Origin: Verrucomicrobiota bacterium
Lineage (GTDB): Bacteria; Verrucomicrobiota; Verrucomicrobiia; Limisphaerales; J093
Assembly (NCBI GenBank): GCA_029556615.1
Contig: JAKQDD010000016.1
Location: 1 to 61,421 of the forward strand
DNA length: 61,421 nt
Reading direction: 5' to 3'
Made by a program: the position numbers and the translations under genes. Below, in pieces: positions 18,110 through 25,805 of the stretch. Every line of letters begins with the position of its first letter. Position 1 is the first letter of the stretch. A model generated the notes under the pieces. It ran no database searches. It had not been told where the DNA came from and saw only the letters and a list, made by a program, of their open reading frames with translations.

Positions 18110-20096
18110 GGGGCTCTTCCAGATTGGGAAAGGTGAGCGAATACGTCTTCCCGGCCGGCCCCAAACCGGTCATCAGCGTCTTGCCTCCACTGCGCACCGT
18201 GACCTTCTGCTGATGGCCAGCGCGCTCCACCACCAAGTCCCAGGCCTGGCCGAAAGCCCGCAGGTCACGCAGCGCCATGCGCGGCCAGGCCTTGGGCAGC
18301 CACGGCGTGCATTCAAAGGAGTCGAGACCGGTGGGCACAATGCCGAACATGCCTTCGGTGAAAACGCGGGGATAAAGCGAGCCGGGGCAGAGCATGTCGA
18401 TCGCGTCTTCGTCGGGATACGGCCCCTTGCTGCCAAAGATCTGGGCCTGCACCACGCGCCGGGTCAGCTCGAGTGCGTCCTCGGTGTGTCCCGCTTTGAA
18501 CAAGACCCGAAGCGCGTAGTAGGTCTCGCGGCCCCATTCGGTCGGCCGGGTGGACTCGGCCAGGATGTCGGCCCCAGCAAGCCGGTGAGGCCAGAGCTTG
18601 TCTGACATCAGCGCGGCCACGGTGGCCTCCTGCCGCTCGGTAATGCCCATCGCCAAAGGCAGCAGGATCCACCCGCGCAGGGTGGTGTTCCCCTGGTAGT
18701 ACCGATACGTCTGGAAGCCCTCGACCTCAGCGCCGAAGTACGCTTCAATACCCTTTCGCAGGGCCTCGGCGCGCTGGTCATATTCCGCGGCCCCAGGCTT
18801 TCCCAAGGCATGCGCCAACCGAGCCGCCAAACGGTAGCCACCGTAGGCGAGCGACGATGTGCTCAGGTTGGCTTTTCCGGTCGGGTAGCGGCCTTCCATC
18901 TCGTCGGTCTCCGAGGCGATAATGCCCTCGGCCGTCGTGTGCCGCAGGACCGAGGCGGCGCTGAACTCGATCAACGGCCACAGTCCCTCGGCAGCGGCGC
19001 GGTCGCCTTGAAATAGAAGGAATTTCGACAAGCCGTAGAGCACCATCGCGTCATCGCCGCGCTCGCGTTGGGTGAGTTTCAGCCCCGGACCTTCGAACGA
19101 GCCCGGGAAGGGGATGATGCCCTTCTCCTGGCAATGATCCTGCCAGACGCGATACATGTTCATGCTGGCGCGGTTGAGTCCGGCATCGCCAAAGAAGGGA
19201 AGCACCGGGCTGGAGTACTCCACCGGATCATTAGCCCAGATGCCAGGTGAATAGGTCAGGCTGCCGTTGTGGGTGATGACTCCCTTGATCGTCTCGATCG
19301 GGGCTTCCAGCACATGGAGTTTCTGCAAGGCGAATGCCCCATTCAGGGCTGGCTCGGGAGTCTCCAGGCGCCCCGGGCCGGTCCAGGCCGCCTCGGCCAG
19401 GGCCCGGCGCGCAGAGCGCTCGGCCGCCACGTTCACGGCCAGGTCAGGCTCAGCCGCCAACCTGGCCTGCACGCAGGTGGCGAACGACAGCACGCCTCCG
19501 GCTTTCACCGCGGCGGCTTTCACCCCCGGACAGCTCCAGACGGTGACAAGATTCTCCGCCATGGGTTTTACCTTGCGGGCGGGCGCAACCGTCACGGCAA
19601 CTCGCTTGCCGGTGGCATTCCGCAGTTGCCACTCTTCAATGACCAGGGCCCTGGCCATCGAGGGATAGACGGTGCGAGTGACGATAACGCCCTCGGATGC
19701 GGGATACGTCAAGGTCAGCAAGCCATCGAACGCGACCGAGGACGGGAACTCGCTCTTCAAGGGCTGGTCATTGACGCGCACCTCAGGACTCAATTCGCGC
19801 CCGCCCTCGAACAGGACCTTTTTCTTTTCGACATCGCTCAGCAGGTTGAAGAACCGTGCGGTATAGGAGAAACCGGTGGTGCGATCGGATTGAACTTGCA
19901 TGACCACCTTGCGCCCCTGCAGGCACATCACCAGCGGCTCCGTCCCTGTGCAAGCGTGAGAGATGCGACCCGGCTGATCCCGGACCCAGAAATCCGTTGC
20001 GCCCGGAACTGGGGCCGCCAGGCCAAGCGACCAGGAGATCGCCATGGTCACCAGGGCCAAGGTCAGCGGATCGGCGCCACACGTATTCCGTTTCAT
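18042..20096 (-). CDS. Six-hairpin glycosidase-like protein, secreted
   Basis: Start chosen at ATG 20096 (MKRNTCGADP), 5 bp after the stop of the URO-D gene. A signal peptide is followed by an N-terminal beta-sandwich (ALVIEEWQLRNATGKRVAV). From about residue 270 an (alpha/alpha)6 barrel follows, with IWANDPVEYSSPVLPFFGD, DEMEGRYPTGK, ILAESTRPTEWGRETYY and VFTEGMFGIVPTGLDSFEC. It ends in a beta domain with the glycosidase-tail words LPKAWPRMAL. This resembles six-hairpin glycosidases (GH78/GH95-like clans), but I cannot assign a family. The last 20 or so residues (RPHAPHRPAAGAAGG) are read over the start of the next gene in another frame, suggesting that an original stop was lost. Confidence 0.75.
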   Translation of the reverse strand: MKRNTCGADPLTLALVTMAISWSLGLAAPVPGATDFWVRDQPGRISHACTGTEPLVMCLQGRKVVMQVQSDRTTGFSYTARFFNLLSDVEKKKVLFEGGRELSPEVRVNDQPLKSEFPSSVAFDGLLTLTYPASEGVIVTRTVYPSMARALVIEEWQLRNATGKRVAVTVAPARKVKPMAENLVTVWSCPGVKAAAVKAGGVLSFATCVQARLAAEPDLAVNVAAERSARRALAEAAWTGPGRLETPEPALNGAFALQKLHVLEAPIETIKGVITHNGSLTYSPGIWANDPVEYSSPVLPFFGDAGLNRASMNMYRVWQDHCQEKGIIPFPGSFEGPGLKLTQRERGDDAMVLYGLSKFLLFQGDRAAAEGLWPLIEFSAASVLRHTTAEGIIASETDEMEGRYPTGKANLSTSSLAYGGYRLAARLAHALGKPGAAEYDQRAEALRKGIEAYFGAEVEGFQTYRYYQGNTTLRGWILLPLAMGITERQEATVAALMSDKLWPHRLAGADILAESTRPTEWGRETYYALRVLFKAGHTEDALELTRRVVQAQIFGSKGPYPDEDAIDMLCPGSLYPRVFTEGMFGIVPTGLDSFECTPWLPKAWPRMALRDLRAFGQAWDLVVERAGHQQKVTVRSGGKTLMTGLGPAGKTYSLTFPNLEEPHETRPHAPHRPAAGAAGGAAGR

Positions 20097-20101
20097 GGTT
20101 T

Positions 20102-21229
20102 TCAAAGGAAGGACCCTCCCGGGGCGGTTTCGCACCCCGCGTGGCGTGTTCCTTGGATGCTGTGCACCATCGCCCAGAAGTTCTCCATCGGCGTGTCGAG
20201 CTGCACATGATGGGTCGGGCCGATGATCAGGCCGCCGCCTTTGCCGATGGTATCGAGGCGCGTGAGCACCTCCCGGCGCACCTCGTCGGGCTTGCCAAAC
20301 GGCAAGGTGTGCTGCTGGTCAATCGAACCCCAGAAACAAAGCTTGTCACCGAACTGCTTCTTCAAAGACGCCGGGTCCATGCACGCCGGCTGGATGGGGT
20401 TGAGCACATCGAGGCCGACTTCGATCATGTCGGGAATGATCGGGCCAATGACGCCGTCGGAGTGATAGATGATCTTCAGGCGCGGGTTCAGACGCTTCAA
20501 CTCGCTGAAGAACTCGGCCCACATCGGTTTGAAAACCTTGCGCCACAATTTCGGCGAGATGGCCATCGCGTGCTGCGCACCGATGTCGTCGCCAACCCAG
20601 ATCGCATCCACGCCCATGTCGACCAGCTTCTTCGCCGCCGTCAGGTGATAACGGTAGGGAATGTCGAGGATGGCTTGGGCAAGATCGGGGTCGGCCACCA
20701 GGTCCATCAGCATCCTCTCCAGCCCCCGCAGCGCCCAGGCCGTCTCAAAGATCGTGGTCACTGTCACGCCGACGATGAAGTAGTCCTGCTTGTAATTCTT
20801 GATCAGGTGGGCGGCATCCTCATACAACTCAGGCCGGGTCGGGTCGGGAGGCCGGTAGCTGGCGATGGCGTTGTCATCCGCGAGCGGGTGGCCAACGATC
20901 TCAGTGTAGAAACCTCTGCCGAAGGGTGTGGTGTAGTCGCAGGACTTCCAGCCGACGCCCCATTCGTCCGTGTACGGTTCTTTCGATTGGTAATAGCCAT
21001 TGGCCCAGCCGACGCTCGTCAACAGCAGATCCTCGCCCAGCGCGCGCTCAAGTTCATAGGTGTTGCCGCCCCCGTGCGGGTTGTGACCGGCCCGGCCGGT
21101 CAACCCCATGTCCGCTCGCAACCGGGTGGCGAACTCGGGAGTGAAGCTGATTTGCATCGGGCAGCGGTCCGGCTGCTCGCGACTCAGGGCGGTCCAAACG
21201 CGGTCTCTGGGTTTCAGCGTCGGTTTCAT
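20102..21229 (-). CDS. URO-D superfamily protein (MtaA/CmuA-like methyltransferase type)
   Basis: The 375-residue protein belongs to the uroporphyrinogen decarboxylase superfamily: MKPTLKPRDRVWTALSRE at the start, an alpha/beta barrel, GVDAIWVGDDIG, LKIIYHSDG, GLDVLNPIQP and LCFWGSIDQQHTLPFG. Members like this, found beside glycosidases in Verrucomicrobiota and Planctomycetes, are not heme enzymes. They resemble the corrinoid-dependent methyltransferases MtaA and CmuA, where the His and Cys/His residues near the C-terminal sheet bind zinc. A role in handling O-methyl groups from methylated sugars is a hypothesis only. It is the first gene of the minus-strand locus and is divergent from the regulator, with an operator-like pair and one 179-bp element between. 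Confidence 0.8.
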   Translation of the reverse strand: MKPTLKPRDRVWTALSREQPDRCPMQISFTPEFATRLRADMGLTGRAGHNPHGGGNTYELERALGEDLLLTSVGWANGYYQSKEPYTDEWGVGWKSCDYTTPFGRGFYTEIVGHPLADDNAIASYRPPDPTRPELYEDAAHLIKNYKQDYFIVGVTVTTIFETAWALRGLERMLMDLVADPDLAQAILDIPYRYHLTAAKKLVDMGVDAIWVGDDIGAQHAMAISPKLWRKVFKPMWAEFFSELKRLNPRLKIIYHSDGVIGPIIPDMIEVGLDVLNPIQPACMDPASLKKQFGDKLCFWGSIDQQHTLPFGKPDEVRREVLTRLDTIGKGGGLIIGPTHHVQLDTPMENFWAMVHSIQGTRHAGCETAPGGSFL

Positions 21230-21295
21230 GCGTCACTTGCCAACGCAACAGATCGTCGGGGCCCGCCAGCCTTCAGGCTTGCAGCACAAATGCCA

Positions 21296-21470
21296 TCGAG
21301 GCGCGCCTCAGACCCAGCTCAGTCCTCGGTCTCATGAACCCTCCCTGCCTCTCTGGATCCTCTCTCCGGCGCCTCGCCACTTCAGAGTCCTCGCCGAGGG
21401 GTGGACTGGAACGGCGGGGGCCACGACTTGACGTGTTGACCACACATACCACAAGGCGGGGACTCTAGCA
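21296..21470 (-). repeat. 179-bp double stem-loop element, copy I (diverged)
   Basis: This is the most diverged member of a nine-copy family, lying between the divergent URO-D and regulator genes. On the plus strand the reversed element shows arms GAGTCCTCGCC (21385-21395) and GGCGGGGACTC (21455-21465), which pair over 11 bp with one G-U. At position 10 the usual A-T pair is replaced by C-G, a compensatory change. The conserved core GTCAACA-GTCAAGT is recognisable. The second stem-loop is partly degraded. Confidence 0.75.
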
Positions 21471-21494
21471 TGGCCAGGCGCTCGGCCGCGAATA

Positions 21495-21528
21495 CCATTT
21501 TGCGTCATACGTCGTGCCATTTTGCGTC
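21495..21528. promoter_or_regulatory. Twin direct-repeat operator for the XylR-type regulator (site 2)
   Basis: CCATTTTGCGTC occurs at 21495-21506 and 21517-21528, 22 bp apart, with the same spacing as at 511-544. The pair ends about 50 bp before the regulator start at 21578 and lies within the regulator/URO-D divergent region. This position suits autoregulation and control of the minus-strand polysaccharide operon. Assignment to this regulator is inferred from position and from AraC-type half-site geometry. Confidence 0.65.
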
Positions 21529-21577
21529 GTCAATTCGTGCTCGATCGCAGGCCGGAGGAAGCTACGATGCCGACGCT

Positions 21578-22822
21578 ATGGCTCCCAAGCGCTCGGTGTT
21601 GCTGGCCCTGACCGACACGCACCACGGCTTCTTCAAAGGAGCCGCCCGGTATGCACGGGAACACCACTGGCATGTCGTCGCCGACATGATTTACACGGCG
21701 AAAATCCCGCTCGGCTGGCGGGGCGACGGCATTCTCTCCTTCATCGGGGACCGCGATGATCTGGCGGAGTTCATCCTCTCTTCCGGCCTGCCGGCGGTGG
21801 AGATCTCGATGGTGCGCAACGAGATACGTCTGCCCCGGGTGGAGGGCGACAGCGAGCGGATCGGGTGCTTGGCGGCCGAGCACTTCCTGGAGCGGGGCTT
21901 CCGCCATTACGCCTGGGCGCCGTTTCTGGATGACGTCGTCAACGCGGAGCGGTATCGCGGGTTTGCCAACCGGCTGGCCCGGGCGAGCTTCACTTGCCAC
22001 CTGCTGCCGCCGGCGGACACCCGGCATGGCGATTCGGCAACGCGGAACTGGGCCGTCCGGCGCAAACTGCTCACCCGCGAACTCCAGCGCCTGCCCAAGC
22101 CGCTGGCGGTCTTCGGCTACAACGACTGTGTGGCGGCGGACATCATTGATGCGTGCGATGAGGCGGGCTTGCTCGTGCCCGAGGCGGTGGCGGTGATGGG
22201 GGTGGACAATGATCTGATTCTGTGCGAGTGCGTGCGCGTGCCCTTGTCCAGCGTGTGCCACGATCTCGAGGGCATGGCTTACCAGGCGGCAGCGTTGCTG
22301 GACCGGCTGATGGCCGGCCGACGACCACCGGAAGAGATCATCCGCGTGCCGCCCACAGGACTGGTCACCCGCCGGAGCACGGACATTGTCGCCGTGGAAA
22401 ACCTGCAGGTGGCGCGGGCGCTGCGGTATATACGGGATCAATACACCAACCCTTTGCTGGGAGTGGAGGCCGTGGTGGCCGCCACGGACCTCTCCCGCCG
22501 TCCCTTAGAGAAGGCTTTCCGCCAGGAAATGAAGCGGACCCTCAATGAGGAGATCGTCCGGCTGCGGATGGAGAAAGTCAAAGACCTGCTCACCACGACG
22601 AGACTGAACGTGGTGGATGTGGCCGCGGCCACTGGATTTGCCCGGCCCAGCCATCTCTTCCGCACTTTCCGCAAGCAACTCGGCCTCAGCCCGAAGACTT
22701 ACCGCAAGCGCAAGGCCGCGAAGACTGGGCCGGCAACATCACCGCGTCCCGTTCGCAAGCCGCCGGTCCTCGGGCCAGTCGGCGCCGGCTCACGCCGGCG
22801 GCTACGCCGTACCCGCTCGTAG
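21578..22822 (+). CDS. XylR-type transcriptional regulator (LacI-like sensor + AraC DNA-binding domain)
   Basis: The start is placed at ATG 21578 (MAPKRSVLLAL); the frame is open further upstream but would cover the operator. Residues 1-285 form a periplasmic-binding-protein-like sensor, with words shared with LacI/XylR: FGYNDCVAADIIDAC, VAVMGVDNDLILCE and MAYQAAALLDRLM. Residues about 300-395 are an AraC/XylS double helix-turn-helix (TNPLLGVEAVVAATDLSRR; VVDVAAATGFARPSHLFR). It probably senses a sugar released from the target polymer and activates the locus. There is no HTH at the N-terminus, unlike true LacI. The last 20 or so residues are encoded by a REP-like repeat (22753-22808), so the native C-terminus may have been altered. 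Confidence 0.88.
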   Translation: MAPKRSVLLALTDTHHGFFKGAARYAREHHWHVVADMIYTAKIPLGWRGDGILSFIGDRDDLAEFILSSGLPAVEISMVRNEIRLPRVEGDSERIGCLAAEHFLERGFRHYAWAPFLDDVVNAERYRGFANRLARASFTCHLLPPADTRHGDSATRNWAVRRKLLTRELQRLPKPLAVFGYNDCVAADIIDACDEAGLLVPEAVAVMGVDNDLILCECVRVPLSSVCHDLEGMAYQAAALLDRLMAGRRPPEEIIRVPPTGLVTRRSTDIVAVENLQVARALRYIRDQYTNPLLGVEAVVAATDLSRRPLEKAFRQEMKRTLNEEIVRLRMEKVKDLLTTTRLNVVDVAAATGFARPSHLFRTFRKQLGLSPKTYRKRKAAKTGPATSPRPVRKPPVLGPVGAGSRRRLRRTRS

Positions 22823-22911
22823 CCGCGGCCGTCAGCGCCGCGCTGATTTCCCTGCTCGCAAGCCGCCGGTCCTCGGGCCAGTCGGCGCCGGCTCACGCCG
22901 GCGGCTACGCC
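22753..22911. repeat. Doublet of a 56-bp REP-like palindromic repeat
   Basis: Two identical 56-bp copies lie at 22753-22808 and 22856-22911, offset by 103 bp, between the convergent regulator and rnc genes. Each contains CGCCGGC-TCAC-GCCGGCG, a 7-bp stem with a 4-nt loop. On the minus strand each begins GTAGC next to the stem, the GTAG-plus-hairpin layout of REP sequences mobilised by RAYT (TnpA-REP) proteins. The first copy is translated as the regulator's C-terminus. The hairpins could also act as bidirectional terminators, but there is no T-tract. Confidence 0.75.
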
Positions 22912-22958
22912 AATCGCCACCGCAGTCCTCGATCGTCTCCATGGCACCTCGCGTGGCA

Positions 22959-23660
22959 TCAAGGGGTGACCCCCTCGCTTCCCGCCAGCCGATCGAGGGC
23001 GGCCTGAGCCGCCCGCGCTTCCGCTTCCTTCTTGCTCTTGCCCGTGCCCCGGCCGAGCTCGACCCCGCCCAGGCACACCGCACACTCGAATTCCCGGTCG
23101 TGATCCGGCCCCGACACCCGCTCGACCCGATACGTCGGCGTCCGGGGAGACTCGGCCTGGAGACGCTCCTGCAGCGCTCCCTTGGGATTATCGATCGCCT
23201 GCCGGACGGCCAGGGTCTCGATCCGGCCGGCCATTAGACGCAGGACCAGAGCGCACGCCGCCTCGAGCCCGCCGTCGAGAAACACCGCCGCCAGCAACGC
23301 CTCGAACGTGTCCGCGAGAATCGACGGCCGGCCGCGGCCCCCGCTGAGATCCTCGCCCCGACTCAACTCGAGGCACGCCCCCAGATCGAGCGTCCGGCCC
23401 ACCTCGGCAAGCGCGCGCCGGTTGACCAAACGAGCACGGGCCTGGGTCAAGGCCCCCTCACTCAGTGTTGGGAATCGCCGGAAAAGCGCCTCCGTAAGAG
23501 CCCATTGCAGAACGGCGTCCCCCAGGAACTCGAGACGCTGATACTGCAGCGAGGCGTCGCCATGCGCGGGTGCAGCGGAGGGATGTGTCAGAGCCAAGCG
23601 CAACAACGACTCGCATCGAAACCTGTACCCAAGCTTCGCCTGCAATCCTTCCAGGTCCAT
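22959..23660 (-). CDS. rnc: Ribonuclease III
   Basis: This 233-residue double-strand RNA endonuclease processes rRNA precursors and structured mRNAs in the cytoplasm. The nuclease signature YQRLEFLGDAVLQ, the second metal-ligand region ILADTFEALLAAVFLDGG, and the C-terminal dsRNA-binding domain (PKGALQERLQAES ... GTGKSKKEAEARAAQAAL) are all present. Length is normal. It lies 8 bp downstream of the zinc-ribbon gene on the same strand and is probably co-transcribed with it. Confidence 0.96.
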   Translation of the reverse strand: MDLEGLQAKLGYRFRCESLLRLALTHPSAAPAHGDASLQYQRLEFLGDAVLQWALTEALFRRFPTLSEGALTQARARLVNRRALAEVGRTLDLGACLELSRGEDLSGGRGRPSILADTFEALLAAVFLDGGLEAACALVLRLMAGRIETLAVRQAIDNPKGALQERLQAESPRTPTYRVERVSGPDHDREFECAVCLGGVELGRGTGKSKKEAEARAAQAALDRLAGSEGVTP

Positions 23661-23668
23661 CGCGTCAG

Positions 23669-24418
23669 TCAGTCGCCGGCCTTCACGGTCCCCGACGCAC
23701 CGCCTTCCGGCATGGCCACGGGCGGACTCGAATCCTCCGCCCCGGCAGGGCCGCCGGCCTCATTCAACCCGCCCTCGACAGCCGCCTCGACGGACGGTTC
23801 AGCCGGCAAGTCGCCAGACGCGCCCGATTCCGCCGGCCGCGGTTCCTCCGAGGGACAGGATCCCGGATCCGCTTCGGCCGATGCGACTTGCGCTGGGGGC
23901 GGTTCGACCGGATCGAGTCCGTGCTCGAGCAAGTGCGCCACGTCGTGCTGCACTGCCTCGAGTTGGTCCAGCCGGAGACCGGGATCCGGCACCGTGAACA
24001 GGTCGCCGGACTTGGGGTGCTCGTAGACAAAGACGCGCCGGCCTGTCTCCTGGCTCTGGGCCTTGACTTTCAAAATGCGCTTTCGTTCGAGCATGACGGC
24101 GAGGATGAAGCAGGCGGGCACATGCCGTGGATCATTGCGCTCGAGCAGCTTACGCAACAAGGTCTCCGCTGTCTCTTTCCGGATGGGCTCGGCAGGTGCC
24201 GGCGGTGGCGGGCTATAGACCCCCACCCAGTGCGAGACAAACCCTCGCCGATGATTCGCCCCCTGGGAGTACTGGGCCTGCCAGCACGCCTCACAGACAT
24301 CCAGACGGATGTACGCCTGACGCTCGTCAAACAACAGGGTGTGAAGGGGTTCCTTGTCGCGAAACCCCCGCCCGCAAGCCTGACATTCGTGGGCTCGAGA
24401 CTGGATGCTCCATTCCAT
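23669..24418 (-). CDS. Conserved protein with zinc-ribbon-like CxxC pairs
   Basis: Start chosen at ATG 24418 (MEWSIQSRAHECQACG), where cysteine motifs begin; upstream frame extension runs into the rpsU leader. The 249-residue protein has CQACG near residue 12 and CEACW near residue 40, a likely zinc-binding pair. Helical segments follow (ETLLRKLLERNDPRHVPACFILAVMLERKR), then VFVYEHPKSGDLFTVPDP. The last 80 residues are Pro/Ala/Glu-rich and probably disordered. Related proteins occur next to rnc in Verrucomicrobiota, to my recollection. Function is unknown; a nucleic-acid-related role would suit the neighbourhood but is only a guess. Confidence 0.7.
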   Translation of the reverse strand: MEWSIQSRAHECQACGRGFRDKEPLHTLLFDERQAYIRLDVCEACWQAQYSQGANHRRGFVSHWVGVYSPPPPAPAEPIRKETAETLLRKLLERNDPRHVPACFILAVMLERKRILKVKAQSQETGRRVFVYEHPKSGDLFTVPDPGLRLDQLEAVQHDVAHLLEHGLDPVEPPPAQVASAEADPGSCPSEEPRPAESGASGDLPAEPSVEAAVEGGLNEAGGPAGAEDSSPPVAMPEGGASGTVKAGD

Positions 24419-24472
24419 AAACGGCGGGCTGACCCTACCCCACCCCCCACGAAGTGCAATCCGATTTGCAGG

Positions 24473-24501
24473 TTGACACTCCCCCAAGGCCTCTCTACTG
24501 T
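24473..24501 (+). promoter_or_regulatory. Sigma-70-like promoter of rpsU
   Basis: TTGACA at 24473-24478 and TACTGT at 24496-24501 are separated by exactly 17 bp. A perfect -35 hexamer at this spacing is unusual in this GC-rich window. It lies about 80 bp upstream of the rpsU start and leads straight into the two-hairpin leader. Confidence 0.7.
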
Positions 24502-24503
24502 CG

Positions 24504-24546
24504 CCCCCCTGACCTGAGGGGGGGCAAGCACCGCCCGAGGCGGTGC
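24504..24546 (+). promoter_or_regulatory. Two-hairpin leader of rpsU
   Basis: Hairpin 1 pairs CCCCCCT (24504-24510) with AGGGGGG (24517-24523) around a 6-nt loop. Hairpin 2 pairs GCACCGCC (24528-24535) with GGCGGTGC (24539-24546), a perfect 8-bp stem with a CGA loop. Both lie in the predicted 5' UTR, 35 nt before the start codon. Such leaders often control ribosomal protein synthesis, but no known S21 regulatory motif is being claimed. Confidence 0.55.
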
Positions 24547-24580
24547 TGTCTCCAGGTCGGAGAGAGGAAGTGACCAGAGC

Positions 24581-24778
24581 TTGACCGAAGTTCGACTCAA
24601 GAAAGGCGAACCTGTCGAAAAGGCGCTGCGGCGCCTGAAGAAGAAGGTGGACCGCGAGGGCACCTTGAAAGAGGTCCGCAATCATCGTCATTATGAGAAG
24701 CCGAGCGAGCGTCGCCGCCGCAAAATGAAGGTGGCGCGGTTCTCGGCCATGCTGGCAGCTCGGTACGCGGACCAATAA
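24581..24778 (+). CDS. rpsU: Ribosomal protein S21
   Basis: This 65-residue basic protein of the small ribosomal subunit is involved in initiation. The sequence MTEVRLKKGEPVEKALRRL and the Arg/Lys-rich middle (KPSERRRRKMKVAR) are typical S21. The start is a TTG preceded by a purine-rich GGAGAGAGGAAG. It is transcribed divergently from the zinc-ribbon/rnc pair, behind its own promoter and structured leader. Confidence 0.95.
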   Translation: MTEVRLKKGEPVEKALRRLKKKVDREGTLKEVRNHRHYEKPSERRRRKMKVARFSAMLAARYADQ

Positions 24779-24808
24779 CCGCACCACGGTTTTCCAGGGC
24801 CGAGCGCT

Positions 24809-25759
24809 GTGCCACGATCGCGCAGCCTCGGCCTCTTTGTTCTCATGTACTCGCTCTCGACTTGCTGGAATTCATCGCGGCATATCGACGGCCGGGCGAT
24901 GCTGCGCGAGATTCGGGACCTGGGCTTCGGTTACGCCGAGCTCAGCCACGGCATCCGCTTGAGCCTCGTTCCCGGTATCCTCGAGGCCGTCGAGGCCGGC
25001 GAGATTCAAATCACCACCCTCCACAACTTCTGTCCCCTGCCGATCGGCCTCACCCACGCCGCCCCCAACGTCTTCAAGTTCACCTCGACCGATCCCCGCG
25101 AGCGCGACAACGCCCTCCGCCACACCCTGAAGACGCTCGAACTCGCCCAGCGGGTCCGCGCCCGCTTGGTCGTCCTCCATATGGGCGCCGTCGAAATGCG
25201 CGATTACACCGAGCAGCTCATCGAAATGGCCGGCGAAGGACTCCGCGATACCAGCCGCTATCAACGGCTCTGCCTCGAAGCCGAGGAGAAGCGCGAGGCC
25301 CGCAAAGCGCGCCACGTGTTGCCGGCCTTCGACATCCTCCGTCGCATCGAGGAGGAAGCCGCCCAACGCGGGCTCCTGCTCGGCATCGAGAACCGCGAGG
25401 CCCTCGAGGAGATCCCCTTCGAGAGCGATTTCCCCTTCCTCTTCCAGGAGTTCAACGGCGGCACCGTCCGCTATTGGCACGACACCGGCCACGCCCAGAT
25501 CAAGGAGAACCTCGGGTTCATTGACCACGTCATGCACCTCGAATCCCTCGCGCCGCAGCTCGCCGGGTTCCACGTGCACGATGTCGAATTCCCCGCCGCC
25601 GATCACCGGCCTCCGGGCCGCGGCATGATCAATTTCGCCGCGCTCCAGCCCCTGGTGAAGCCCGAGCATATCAAAGTGCTCGAGCTCCATCCGCAAACAC
25701 CCCAGGAAGAGGTCCTGGCCGCCCGCGATCACCTCCAGAGCCTCTGGGGACCCGAGTAG
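24809..25759 (+). CDS. Sugar phosphate isomerase/epimerase-like TIM-barrel protein
   Basis: The 316-residue protein resembles the AP endonuclease 2/xylose-isomerase-like TIM barrel superfamily: LREIRDLGFGYAELSHGI, LVVLHMGAVEMRDY, LLLGIENREALEE, VRYWHDTGHAQIKE and AGFHVHDVEF. The Glu, Asp/His and His residues in these words match the usual metal ligands. Members isomerise or epimerise sugars or inositol derivatives; the substrate cannot be read from sequence. The listed start is GTG 24809; ATG 24845 (MYSLSTCW) is a reasonable alternative. It is followed by the flippase-like gene 46 bp downstream, likely in one transcript. Confidence 0.8.
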   Translation: MPRSRSLGLFVLMYSLSTCWNSSRHIDGRAMLREIRDLGFGYAELSHGIRLSLVPGILEAVEAGEIQITTLHNFCPLPIGLTHAAPNVFKFTSTDPRERDNALRHTLKTLELAQRVRARLVVLHMGAVEMRDYTEQLIEMAGEGLRDTSRYQRLCLEAEEKREARKARHVLPAFDILRRIEEEAAQRGLLLGIENREALEEIPFESDFPFLFQEFNGGTVRYWHDTGHAQIKENLGFIDHVMHLESLAPQLAGFHVHDVEFPAADHRPPGRGMINFAALQPLVKPEHIKVLELHPQTPQEEVLAARDHLQSLWGPE

Positions 25760-25805
25760 CCGGACATGGCGAGGCGCGACGAAGGAGCCTAGCCGCCAGC
25801 GCTCT

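Noticed and set aside
22699..23085. Small minus-strand frame with repeated SRRREPAPTGPRTGGLR words
   Set aside because: The repeated words are just the two REP-like copies read in frame; the frame overlaps the 3' end of rnc in another phase.
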